Shown here in pieces: positions 11,451 through 20,234 of a DNA stretch of 33,769 nt. Within the stretch, counting starts at the first letter, position 1; each line of letters opens with the position of its first letter. Source of the stretch: an uncultured Pseudomonadota bacterium. GTDB lineage: Bacteria; Pseudomonadota; Gammaproteobacteria; Burkholderiales; CAIKXV01. The translations under genes and the position numbers were made by a program. The stretch lies in the NCBI GenBank assembly GCA_903831455.1, contig CAIKXV010000011.1, positions 1 through 33,769 of the forward strand. The letters run 5' to 3'. The notes beneath the pieces are model-generated. The model was not told the origin of the DNA. It did not search any database and saw only the letters and a list, made by a program, of their open reading frames with translations.

Positions 11451-13528
11451 CCTCTGCTCCCCCCCCCGGGCTTGCGGGTGTCGAGGTGATCGAAGCCGGG
11501 GGTGATCGGGCGACACGGATCTGCGCCCGCCTGCTGGCGGGCATGGGAGCCCGCGTCGTGCGGGATCCTGGCACTCCTGCCGGAGCCGATGATCCGCTCG
11601 GCGTGACTGGCGAGGGATATGCCGGGACGCTGACCCGGGTGCCCGACGTGCGTCTGATCGACGAGGTCGCGGTGGCGCAAGAGATTGCCCGGGGCGCCGT
11701 CGACCTGACGAGCGGCACGATCGTCACGTCAATCACGGCCCTTGGACGCGAGCGCGCGGCCCGGGGTGAGAGCGCCTGCGAACTCGCCCTCCAGGCGCGG
11801 GGTGGGCTGATGGCGGTCACCGGCGAGGTGGGCGGCTCACCCCAGGCCGTCAGGGTGCCCGTGTCGGCGATGCTGGGCGGGCTGGTCGCCGCGACCGCAA
11901 CCCTTGCGGCGGTTCGCCATCGTCGACTGGGCGGACCGGGCCAGTCGGTCGATGTGTGCCTGCTCGAGGTGATCGCCGATCAGTTGCGCACGCAGGCCTC
12001 CCTGGTCTTCGAAGGGCGCCGGGACGGCTATCGGGCGGGCAGTCGTCATCCGGTATGCGCGCCCTGGAATGCCTATCGCGCCTCGGACGGCTGGGTGGTG
12101 ATCTGCTCTGCGAGCGACGCACAGTGGCGTTCGCTGGCCCGGTGCATCGATCCGCGGCTGGCGGACGATGGACGTTTTGCGACCGTCGACCAGCGGCGGG
12201 GCGACGTGGAGACGCTCGACACGCTGATCGAGCGCTGGACGTCCGCGAGGCGCGTCGAGGACATCGTGGCCGCAGTGGAGGCGGTGGATGTCCCGGTCGG
12301 ACCTGTGTCCACGGTGGCGCGGTTGCACGAGGCCGCGCGCGCGTGCGCGACCGACGGCATCGCGCCGGCCCTGCGCTCCCCCGTCCGGTATACCCGCCAC
12401 GCGCATGCGCCTGCGAAGCGGCTGCCAGTCGCTGCAGCATCGCTGCCCCTGTCCGGTATTCGCGTGATCGAATTGTCGCGCTACGCGGCGGGCCCGGTCG
12501 CGGGCACGCTGCTCGCGGCGCTCGGAGCCGAGGTAATCAAGGTCGAGGCTCCAGGGGGCGAGGACTGTCGTGCGTGGGCGCCCCGGTTCGGCGATACCTC
12601 GGGCTACTTCGCCAACTACAACACGGGAAAGCGGTCGGTCGTACTCGACCTTTCACGGCCGAGCGGTCGCACCGCCCTCTGGCAGCTCATCGGAAGCGCG
12701 CAGGTTCTCCTGTCGAATCTGCGTCCCGGCGTCCTGGATCGCATGGGATTCGATCCGCTCGCCCTCGCTGCGCGCTGTCCGGGCCTGGTCCAGGCCGAGA
12801 TCTCGGGTTACGGGCGCCACGGGCCGCGCGCTGCCGCGCTCGACACCGTCATCCAGGCGCAAAGCGGGCTGCTTTCGCTTGTCGGCACGCCGGGTGGCGC
12901 TCCCTGCCGCGTCGGCCTGTCGATCGCCGACCAGGTGGCCGGGCACTTTGCCGCGCAGGGTGTCATCGCGGCGCTCGAGTGCCGGGATCGCGACGGCTGC
13001 GGCGGACTCGTCGACGTGCCGATGATCGACGCGGCGATGTGGCTGACGCTGTATGCGTGGCCCGAAGGCGACGGCCCGCTGGAGGGCGTGGCCATGCTGC
13101 GCGCGCGCGACGGCTGGCTGTCGATGCAAGCCTCCGCGAATCACGTTCCGATCGCTGATGTCGCCGAACTGGATCGTGCCGCAGCACTCGAGGCACTCGC
13201 GACGCGCGGGATCGAGGCCTATCCGGTCCGCGAACCCGGCGAGGTGTTCGCCGAGGATCCGGTGCTGCGGGACAGGGCGAGCGTGGCCCTCGTGCAACAC
13301 CCCTGCGGCGTACGGGTGCCTGTCCTGCGTGTGCCGCTTGGCTTGCAGGGAACGCCGGTCAGCGTTCCGGCGCAACTCGCGGCGCTCGGCGCGGATAACG
13401 CCACCCTGCTTGCCCGGGACCTCGATCCTCCTGCCGGGGACCGGGGCGCAGTCGCCGTGTCGGGCGAGGTGGCGGACCCGGGCGCGGGGTCGATTCGACT
13501 CGACACCGATGACGGGAGGCTCTCATGA
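11447..13528 (+). CDS. Fused two-domain CaiB/BaiF (family III) CoA transferase with partly degenerate halves
   Basis: ATGA overlap with upstream gene; N half GVEVIEAGGDRATRICARLLAGMGARVV, C half GIRVIELSRYAAGPVAGTLLAALGAEVIKVEAPGGED...GYGRHGPRAAALDTVIQAQSGL. Confidence 0.88.
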   Translation: MTSAPPPGLAGVEVIEAGGDRATRICARLLAGMGARVVRDPGTPAGADDPLGVTGEGYAGTLTRVPDVRLIDEVAVAQEIARGAVDLTSGTIVTSITALGRERAARGESACELALQARGGLMAVTGEVGGSPQAVRVPVSAMLGGLVAATATLAAVRHRRLGGPGQSVDVCLLEVIADQLRTQASLVFEGRRDGYRAGSRHPVCAPWNAYRASDGWVVICSASDAQWRSLARCIDPRLADDGRFATVDQRRGDVETLDTLIERWTSARRVEDIVAAVEAVDVPVGPVSTVARLHEAARACATDGIAPALRSPVRYTRHAHAPAKRLPVAAASLPLSGIRVIELSRYAAGPVAGTLLAALGAEVIKVEAPGGEDCRAWAPRFGDTSGYFANYNTGKRSVVLDLSRPSGRTALWQLIGSAQVLLSNLRPGVLDRMGFDPLALAARCPGLVQAEISGYGRHGPRAAALDTVIQAQSGLLSLVGTPGGAPCRVGLSIADQVAGHFAAQGVIAALECRDRDGCGGLVDVPMIDAAMWLTLYAWPEGDGPLEGVAMLRARDGWLSMQASANHVPIADVAELDRAAALEALATRGIEAYPVREPGEVFAEDPVLRDRASVALVQHPCGVRVPVLRVPLGLQGTPVSVPAQLAALGADNATLLARDLDPPAGDRGAVAVSGEVADPGAGSIRLDTDDGRLS

Positions 13529-14778
13529 CGCAGGCAACCACGCCTCAGGCCGCGACGCCGCCGCTGGCGGGCATGCGCGTACTCGACTTCAGTCGCCTGC
13601 TGCCGGGCCCGTGGGCGACGCAACTGCTCGGCGCGCTGGGTGCGGACGTGGTGAAGGTCGAACAGCCGGGCGTCGGCGATCTCAGTCGTCACAATCATCC
13701 CCGCCTGCGCGAGGAGAGCGTGTACTTCAACGGGGTCAATGCCAACAAGCGCAGCGTGGCGATCGATCTCGCTCGCCCCGAGGGGGCTGCGCTGCTGCCC
13801 GCCCTGCTGGGCTGGGCCGACGTGGTGATCGAATCCTTCCGGCCGGGCGTGGCCCGACGTCTCGGGATCGATGCCGAGACAGTGCGCGGATGTCGTCCGG
13901 ACGTGATTCACTGCTCGATCTCGGGCTTTGGCCAGACCGGGCCGTTGTCGAACATCGCCGGGCACGACCTCGTGATCCAGGCGGCGACCGGTGTGATGGG
14001 TTGCCAGCCTCGAGGCGATGTCCCGCCCGAGGTGCCCGGCTTCCAGTCGGCCGACTTCGCGGGTGCGATGACCGCGGTGGTGGCCGTGCAGGCGGCGTGG
14101 GCGCGGCGCGGGAAGGACGGGACCGGCTGCACCATCGACCTGTCGATGTACGACGCGCTGCTCTCGATGTGCGTGATTCCGCTCGCCTCCGCGATGGCGA
14201 GGCTTGCCGGCGCGAGCGGCGAGCCCCGGCAGGAGGTGTTCGGAGCCAATCCCCGCTACTGCACCTACCGGACACGGGATGGCCGGGCGGTGGCCGTGTC
14301 GCTGCTCGAGGCACGGGCGTGGGCCGCGTTCTGTGGTGCGATCGGGCGAACGGATCTGGTGCGAGAGGACGAGTCGCACGCCGACCGTCTGACCGATCAC
14401 GGGGAACACGGGCTGCGCTACCGTGAAGCCATCGCGAACTACTGCGCGAGCCGCGACCGCGACGATCTGGTGTCCGAGATGCGCAGCCTTGGCATTGCGA
14501 TCAGTCCCGTGCTGGATCCGGACGAGGCGCTCGCACTCGATCATGCCCAGGCGCGAGGGGACATCGACTGGATCGAGCATCCGGTGGAGGGGCGCATGCC
14601 GCAACTGCTCACGCCTCTTCACCAGTCCGGTCTGGCCTCCCGGCCCCGGCCCGCCCCCGTGCTCGGGGAGCATACGCTGGCCGTCCTCCGGGAGGTCGGT
14701 GCGTCGTCCGAGTCGATCGACAGGGCGCTCGCCTGTGGCGCGCTCGTCCAGTGGCAGCCGGAGCGCCGAGGTGGGTGA
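13525..14778 (+). CDS. CaiB/BaiF family CoA transferase
   Basis: GMRVLDFSRLLPGPWATQLLGALGADVVKVEQPGVGD, GFGQTGPLSNIAGHDLVIQAATG; ATGA overlap. Confidence 0.94.
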   Translation: MTQATTPQAATPPLAGMRVLDFSRLLPGPWATQLLGALGADVVKVEQPGVGDLSRHNHPRLREESVYFNGVNANKRSVAIDLARPEGAALLPALLGWADVVIESFRPGVARRLGIDAETVRGCRPDVIHCSISGFGQTGPLSNIAGHDLVIQAATGVMGCQPRGDVPPEVPGFQSADFAGAMTAVVAVQAAWARRGKDGTGCTIDLSMYDALLSMCVIPLASAMARLAGASGEPRQEVFGANPRYCTYRTRDGRAVAVSLLEARAWAAFCGAIGRTDLVREDESHADRLTDHGEHGLRYREAIANYCASRDRDDLVSEMRSLGIAISPVLDPDEALALDHAQARGDIDWIEHPVEGRMPQLLTPLHQSGLASRPRPAPVLGEHTLAVLREVGASSESIDRALACGALVQWQPERRGG

Positions 14779-16138
14779 CTTCCAGCAGCGCGCAGGCCAA
14801 TGGCTCGCTGGCCTCGAGGGCACGCTACCGCCCCCGGTGGACGAAGCCTGCCGTCTTGCGCTGGTCGACTGGCTGGGCGTGACCCTCGGCGGACTGGATG
14901 AACCCGCCGCGCGTATCGCTCGTGCGCAGGCGGCACACCTGTTCGGTCCGGGGCCCTGCGCCGTGCTTGGGAGCGGGTACGCTTCGCCAGCGGCCGCGGC
15001 ACTCGCCAATGGCACGGCAGCTCACTGTCTGGATTTCGATGACACCCATGTAGGCGCGGTCACTCACGTCGGTGCACCGCTGTGGGCCGCGCTGCTGGCC
15101 TGCCTGCAGTCGCGTCTGTCGCGGGGGAATTGCATCGATGAACGAGCGCTGCTGCGCGCCTTCGCGGCGGGCTATCAGGTGGCGGCTCGCGCCGGCACCG
15201 GGCTGGGCGAGCAGGCGACGGCCCGGGGCTGGCATGGCACCGGCGTCTTCGGACGCATCGGTGCCGCAGCGGGCTGCGCGGCGCTCGCGGGGCTCGATGC
15301 GGAGGGTTGCAGCCACGCGCTCGGGTTGGCCGCCACTCAGGCGGCCGGACTGGTGGCCTCCTTCGGGACCATGGCCAAGCCGCTGCACGCCGGCAAGGCT
15401 GCAGCCGACGGCCTGCTCGCGGCGACACTGGCCGAGGGGGGCTTTCGGGGTGCCGCGAACCTGCTGGGGCCGGAGGGCGCGCTCGCCCGTGCGCTGGTCC
15501 AGCAGGTTGCCGTGCCGGCCGACCTTGCCCGCCCGGTTGATGACGGGTGGGAAGTGCTGGCCAACAGCGTCAAGCCGTATGCGGCCTGCCATCTCACGCA
15601 CCCTGCCGTGGATGCCGCACGATTGTTGCGCCCCCAACTGGGCGATGCGCAGGTCGGCGCGGTAGTCTGCTCCGTCGGTGCGCTCGCCGTACAGGTCACC
15701 GGATCGCGGGATCGCGTGCCGACCTGCGCGCTGGAGGCCAAGTTCGACCTGCCGTGGTGCGTCGCGCTTGCGCTGCGCGGCCATGCCGTGTCGGCCGACG
15801 ATTTCCGCGAACCCTGGAGCGCCCCGCCCGATGTCGCCGCGCTGGCCCGTCGCGTCCGGTTGCTGGAGGACGACGGCAGCGGCTTCGCGTCGGCCAGCGT
15901 GGAGGTGCAAACGGAGGATGGACGTACTCTTTCACTCCGGGTAGATCCGGCACTCGGTCATCCCGGCAACCCGATTGGCTGGGAAGCACTGCGTCGGAAG
16001 TATCTGGCGCTGGCTGCCCCGGTGCTTGGTCGTGCGGCCGAATCGCTGTTCGAAGCCGCGCGTGCGCTCGGGCACGGCGCGACCTGGCCGGATATTGCCG
16101 CCGCGCTGGATCAGGCGACTTGCGAAAGGAGAACGTGA
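14771..16138 (+). CDS. MmgE/PrpD family protein
   Basis: GTG start overlapping previous stop by 8 bp; ALVDWLGVTLGGLDEPAARIA, ANGTAAHCLDFDDTH, FGRIGAAAGCAALAGLDAEGCSHALGLAATQAAGL, KPLHAGKAAADGLLAA. Confidence 0.93.
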   Translation: MGDFQQRAGQWLAGLEGTLPPPVDEACRLALVDWLGVTLGGLDEPAARIARAQAAHLFGPGPCAVLGSGYASPAAAALANGTAAHCLDFDDTHVGAVTHVGAPLWAALLACLQSRLSRGNCIDERALLRAFAAGYQVAARAGTGLGEQATARGWHGTGVFGRIGAAAGCAALAGLDAEGCSHALGLAATQAAGLVASFGTMAKPLHAGKAAADGLLAATLAEGGFRGAANLLGPEGALARALVQQVAVPADLARPVDDGWEVLANSVKPYAACHLTHPAVDAARLLRPQLGDAQVGAVVCSVGALAVQVTGSRDRVPTCALEAKFDLPWCVALALRGHAVSADDFREPWSAPPDVAALARRVRLLEDDGSGFASASVEVQTEDGRTLSLRVDPALGHPGNPIGWEALRRKYLALAAPVLGRAAESLFEAARALGHGATWPDIAAALDQATCERRT

Positions 16139-16932
16139 TGGATCTTGGGCTGGCGGGGCGGCGAGCGCTGGTGACGGGAGCGGGTAGCGGCATCGGGCGT
16201 GCCATCGCGCTTGCGCTGGCCGCCGAAGGGGTGGCCGTAGCGGTCAATGACGTCGACGCGGCCGGCGTGCAGGCGACCGTTGCGATGGCGCGCGAGGCGG
16301 GTGCCCAAGCCTGCGCTGCGGTTTTCGACATTTCGTCGCTCGAGGCCGTGCAGGACGGTGTCGCTGCCGCTGCGCAGAAGTGCGGCGGCAGCATCGATGT
16401 TCTGGTCAACAACGCGGCCGTGCTCGCGGCTCATGCGCCTTTCCTCGAGACGGATCCCGCCGACTGGCGGCGCGAGATCGACGTGATCCTGATCGGCACG
16501 CTCAACTGTGCGCGGGCCGTACTGCCCGGGATGGTCGCAGCCGGTGGCGGCAAGATCGTGAACGTCGTCACCGATGCTGCGCGTGTTGGGCAGGAGCGGG
16601 AGGTGACCTACTCGGCGGCCAAGGGGGGCGTGATCTCGTTTACCCGGTCGATCGCTCGCGAGGTCGGTCCGGCGGGCGTGAACGTCAATGCGGTGTCGCC
16701 CGCCGCGACCAACTCGCCGATGCGGCAGAAGGCGCTGGCCGCGATCGAAGCGAAAATCGGAGCCGAAAGGCTGGCCGAGCGGGAGGTCAAGGTGCGTCGC
16801 GCATATCCGATGCGCCGCATCGGCGAACCCGAGGACATCGCCGCGACCGTCGTGTTCCTGTGCTCTGCGCCTGCGCGGCATATCACCGGGCAGATCCTCA
16901 GCGTCAATGGCGGGTACGCCATGGTGGGCTGA
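16138..16932 (+). CDS. SDR family oxidoreductase, BadH-like
   Basis: TGAGSGIGRAIAL, NNAAV, NVVTDAARVGQEREVTYSAAKGG (resembles the SDAARVG...YxxxK region I recall for BadH); TGATG overlap. Confidence 0.92.
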   Translation: MDLGLAGRRALVTGAGSGIGRAIALALAAEGVAVAVNDVDAAGVQATVAMAREAGAQACAAVFDISSLEAVQDGVAAAAQKCGGSIDVLVNNAAVLAAHAPFLETDPADWRREIDVILIGTLNCARAVLPGMVAAGGGKIVNVVTDAARVGQEREVTYSAAKGGVISFTRSIAREVGPAGVNVNAVSPAATNSPMRQKALAAIEAKIGAERLAEREVKVRRAYPMRRIGEPEDIAATVVFLCSAPARHITGQILSVNGGYAMVG

Positions 16933-16954
16933 CCCCGAGCCTCCGTCACGCCCC

Positions 16955-17686
16955 ATGAGAACCCTGCAGAGAGCCCTGGGCATCCTCGAGATCTTCAGTT
17001 CGGAGAGGCCCTCGCTCTCGCTGCAGGAGATTGCCGAACGAGGCGGGCTCGCCAAGTCGACCGCGTTTCGCCTCGTGGCGGCGCTGGCCGAATCCGGCTA
17101 CCTGCTTCGGCTCGATGACCAGCGTTACTGCCTGTCGTTCCGCTTCACCCGTCTCGCCGCGCTGGTGCAGTCCACCCTGAGCGTTCGCGATGTGGCCAGG
17201 CCGCTGATGCAGGCCTTGTGCGATCGGACCGGCGAGACGGTGACCCTCAACGCCGTCGAGGGGCGGTACAGGATCTGCCTCGACGTGGTCTGTGCGATGT
17301 CGCCACTGATGAGCGTGACCCGAACCGGCGCCCGCTCGCCTCTGGTCGACGGGGCGAGCGCCCGTGTACTCATGGCCCGCTTGTCCGAGCCGCAGCGTGG
17401 CCGGGTCATCACGGCCGCTGCCCGCGCGTGTCATCAGCCACGCGCATCCTTCGCCCGGGAGATCGAGATCGTTGCCCGCCGTGGTTGGGCGGTCACACAT
17501 GGCGAGCGCGTAGCCGGACTGACAGCGGTCGCCGCGCTCGTTGGCGATGCCGACGGCACCTGGCCCTGGTGCCTGACCGTCGCCGGACCCACGGTCAGGC
17601 TTCAGCCGCGCGAACGCGAACTGGTGCGGCTCGTCCAGCAGGCCGCTGCCAGTGCCTCGCGCCAGATGGGGGCTCCGCTTGCCTGA
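16955..17686 (+). CDS. IclR family transcriptional regulator
   Basis: MRTLQRALGILEIFSSERPSLSLQEIAERGGLAKSTAFRLVAALAESGYL wHTH and downstream IclR effector-domain pattern. Confidence 0.92.
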   Translation: MRTLQRALGILEIFSSERPSLSLQEIAERGGLAKSTAFRLVAALAESGYLLRLDDQRYCLSFRFTRLAALVQSTLSVRDVARPLMQALCDRTGETVTLNAVEGRYRICLDVVCAMSPLMSVTRTGARSPLVDGASARVLMARLSEPQRGRVITAAARACHQPRASFAREIEIVARRGWAVTHGERVAGLTAVAALVGDADGTWPWCLTVAGPTVRLQPRERELVRLVQQAAASASRQMGAPLA

Positions 17687-17693
17687 CCGCGGA

Positions 17694-18473
17694 TCAGCGC
17701 CCCGTGAATTTCGGCGGCCGCTTTTCGAGGAAGGCGCCGATGCCTTCCTGCTTGTCTGCCGTACCGTACACGGTGGTGACGAGCATGGTCTCGAACTCGA
17801 GCGCGGACGCGAGATCCATCTGCATGCCACGGTGTACGGCCCGCTTGGCGAAGGCGACGCTGAGCGGCGCGCGTTGCGCGTACATCTCGCACCATTCCAG
17901 TGCTGCAGCGAGGGCGGCACCCGGGCGCGTCAGTCGATCCACCAGGCCGATCCGCAGCGCTTCGGCGGCGTCGATGGTTTGCGCAGACATCAGCAGGTGC
18001 AGCGCGCGCGACTGTCCTACCAGCCTCGGCAGGCGCTGCGTGCCTCCGGCCCCGGCAACGGTTCCGATACGGGCACTGGTGATGGCGTAGGTGGAGCCCT
18101 CGGCGGCGACGCGGAGGTCGCAGGCAAGCGCGAGTTCGAGTCCGCCGGTAATGCAGAAGCCCTCGATCGCGGCGACGACTGGCAGGCGCAATTGCTCGAG
18201 GGTGGCCGTGAGGTCGTGCCAGAGACGGAAGTACTCGCTTCCCTCGACCGCGCTGCGCACGGCGATGGCCTCGTTCAGGTCGGCTCCGGCGGAGAAGTAG
18301 GAATCCCCGCCGGTGATCACGACAGCCCGCACGGAGCCCGCGTCCTGTGCTGCACGCGCCGCCTGCATGATCTCCGCCATCATCTCCCGGCTGATGGCGT
18401 TTCGCCGGTCCGGCCGGTTCAGCCGGATCACCTGCGTGCTGTCATGGAGCGTGAGTTCGATGGTGGCGTACAT
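17694..18473 (-). CDS. Enoyl-CoA hydratase/isomerase (crotonase) family protein
   Basis: VIRLNRPDRRNAISREM, FSAGADL, FCITGGLELALACDL, IGTVAGAGGTQRLPR; start ATG 18473. Confidence 0.9.
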   Translation of the reverse strand: MYATIELTLHDSTQVIRLNRPDRRNAISREMMAEIMQAARAAQDAGSVRAVVITGGDSYFSAGADLNEAIAVRSAVEGSEYFRLWHDLTATLEQLRLPVVAAIEGFCITGGLELALACDLRVAAEGSTYAITSARIGTVAGAGGTQRLPRLVGQSRALHLLMSAQTIDAAEALRIGLVDRLTRPGAALAAALEWCEMYAQRAPLSVAFAKRAVHRGMQMDLASALEFETMLVTTVYGTADKQEGIGAFLEKRPPKFTGR

Positions 18474-18550
18474 GGGCCTGCCCTCCTTGCGGTGTTCCCT
18501 GCCGAGAGTACGCCATCGCGTCGCGGCGCAGCGAGCGTGTTTCGCAAGGT

Positions 18551-18568
18551 GGAACGCCGGTGTGTTCC
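18551..18568. promoter_or_regulatory. Inverted repeat GGAAC-N8-GTTCC in divergent intergenic region
   Basis: Read directly in ggtGGAACgccggtgtGTTCCgg between divergent crotonase genes; half-sites match the 9179-9194 palindrome. Confidence 0.4.
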
Positions 18569-18639
18569 GGTGCAGGCGAATTCGGCTTCGCGACCCGCCG
18601 CCGATGGTGGAGGGCGCAGTCATGGGAAGGAGGTGCCAG

Positions 18640-19437
18640 ATGGACTATGAGGACGTGCTCTACGAGCAGGTGGGCGGGGTGGCGACGATCACGATCAACC
18701 GCCCGGAGAAGCGCAACGCTGTGCGGCCTCGTACCTATGAGGAACTCACGCATGCGATGCATCGGGCGGCCGACGAGCCCACCGTGGGCGTGGTGGTCCT
18801 GACCGGTGCGGGCGAGCGCGCCTTCTGTGCCGGCGGCGACATCGGTGACCAGTCGAGCCGTACGCCGGATATCGGCCGGGCGCACATGCGCCGCCTGCAT
18901 GCGCTGTCCTCCGTGATGCGCATGATGGACAAGCCGATCATCGCGAAGATCCGTGGGTACTGTGTCGGTGGCGGCAACGAGTTGCATCTGTTCTGCGACC
19001 TGTCGTTTGCCTCCGATGATGCCCGCTTCGGTCAGACGGGTCCGCGCGTGGGTAGCATCCCGATCTGGGGCGCCTGCCAGTTGCTGGCCCGCTACGTGGG
19101 CGAGCGCAAGGCCCGCGAGATGGTGTTCGGGTGCCGCCAGTACACCGCTGCGCAGGCGGTCGAGATGGGCCTCATCAATGAATGCTGCCCGGCGGATCGG
19201 CTGGATGCGCTCGTCGAGGAGTGGTGCCAGGAAATCCTGAACAAGAGTCCGCAAAGCCTGCGCATCGCAAAGGTGGCGCTCAACGCCGGATCCGATCTCG
19301 AATTCCTGCCCTCGTTCGGACCGGCGGGGGCCTTGCTGGCCGGCATCTACGGTAACGAGGAGAACAGCGAGGGCATCCGCGCCTTCCTTGACAAGCGCGC
19401 CCCTGATTTCCGGCAGTATCGACGGCGAGGGCTCTGA
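18640..19437 (+). CDS. MenB/BadI-like crotonase family protein
   Basis: ARFGQTGPRVGS, VGERKAREMVFGCRQYTAAQAVEMGLIN, EGIRAFLDKRAPDFRQY; RBS ggaaggagg before ATG 18640. Confidence 0.88.
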   Translation: MDYEDVLYEQVGGVATITINRPEKRNAVRPRTYEELTHAMHRAADEPTVGVVVLTGAGERAFCAGGDIGDQSSRTPDIGRAHMRRLHALSSVMRMMDKPIIAKIRGYCVGGGNELHLFCDLSFASDDARFGQTGPRVGSIPIWGACQLLARYVGERKAREMVFGCRQYTAAQAVEMGLINECCPADRLDALVEEWCQEILNKSPQSLRIAKVALNAGSDLEFLPSFGPAGALLAGIYGNEENSEGIRAFLDKRAPDFRQYRRRGL

Positions 19438-19763
19438 AGGTCGACGCGAGCCTGGACACCCGACAGGCGCTGCCACGTGCGCGTTGGCGGGCAACTTGGT
19501 TCGGGGGTACTGCACCGGCGTCGATGGCGAGGGGCCCTGAGCGGACGGACGGGTGGTCGCACCGTGCAGCCGGTTCCCGACCGATGGATGGACCCTGCTC
19601 CGGACCCGATGTTGACGAGTCCTGACTGCTTCGTCACCATGATCGTCGAGGCGAGGGTGCGATCCCGGCTGCGAGTCGCCTGGTGCGAACCCTCGTAACC
19701 CGCCAGCAACGCGTCACCCGCAGAGGTGGCCGTTGCCGCCCGGCATTCGTGGAGGAGCCCCCG

Positions 19764-20231
19764 ATGTCCCAGAAGATCACGGTCGCCCTGACCGTCAACG
19801 GGCAGTCGCGTACCGTCAGCGCGCTGCCGGATACCCCGCTGCTGTGGGTGCTGCGGGAAGACCTCAAGCTCACCGGCACGCGCTTCGGCTGCGGTGTCGG
19901 GCAGTGCGGGGCCTGCACCGTGCACATCGACGGCGAGGCCAACTACGCCTGCCTGAATCCGATCTCCGCGATGCAGGGGCGTTCGGTCACCACCATCGAG
20001 GGCCTCTCGCCCGCCGGCGATCACCCGCTGCAGCGCGCCTGGGTCGCCGAGCAGGTGCCGCAGTGCGGCTACTGCCAGTCGGGCCAGATCATGCGGGCGG
20101 CGACCCTGCTGCGCGACCGGCGACGTCCCACGCGCGAGGAAATCGTCAACCACATGCAGCCGAACATCTGTCGCTGCGGCACCTATGCGCGCATCGTGCG
20201 GGCGATCGAGCGCGCGGCGAAGGAGGGCTGA
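19764..20231 (+). CDS. (2Fe-2S)-binding subunit of molybdenum hydroxylase (IorA-like), second copy
   Basis: [27 protein letters not shown]...[15 protein letters not shown]. Confidence 0.93.
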   Translation: MSQKITVALTVNGQSRTVSALPDTPLLWVLREDLKLTGTRFGCGVGQCGACTVHIDGEANYACLNPISAMQGRSVTTIEGLSPAGDHPLQRAWVAEQVPQCGYCQSGQIMRAATLLRDRRRPTREEIVNHMQPNICRCGTYARIVRAIERAAKEG

Positions 20232-20234
20232 GCG

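Noticed and set aside
11447-14778. Adjacent CoA transferases as an assembly duplication
   Set aside because: Nucleotide and protein sequences of the three CaiB-like units differ substantially; they are ancient paralogues, not a duplicated contig segment.
9135-19500. Catabolic cluster as a mobile genomic island
   Set aside because: No integrase, transposase, tRNA or direct repeats seen at the edges. Codon usage looked slightly different but I did not compute GC or codon indices, so I do not claim transfer.
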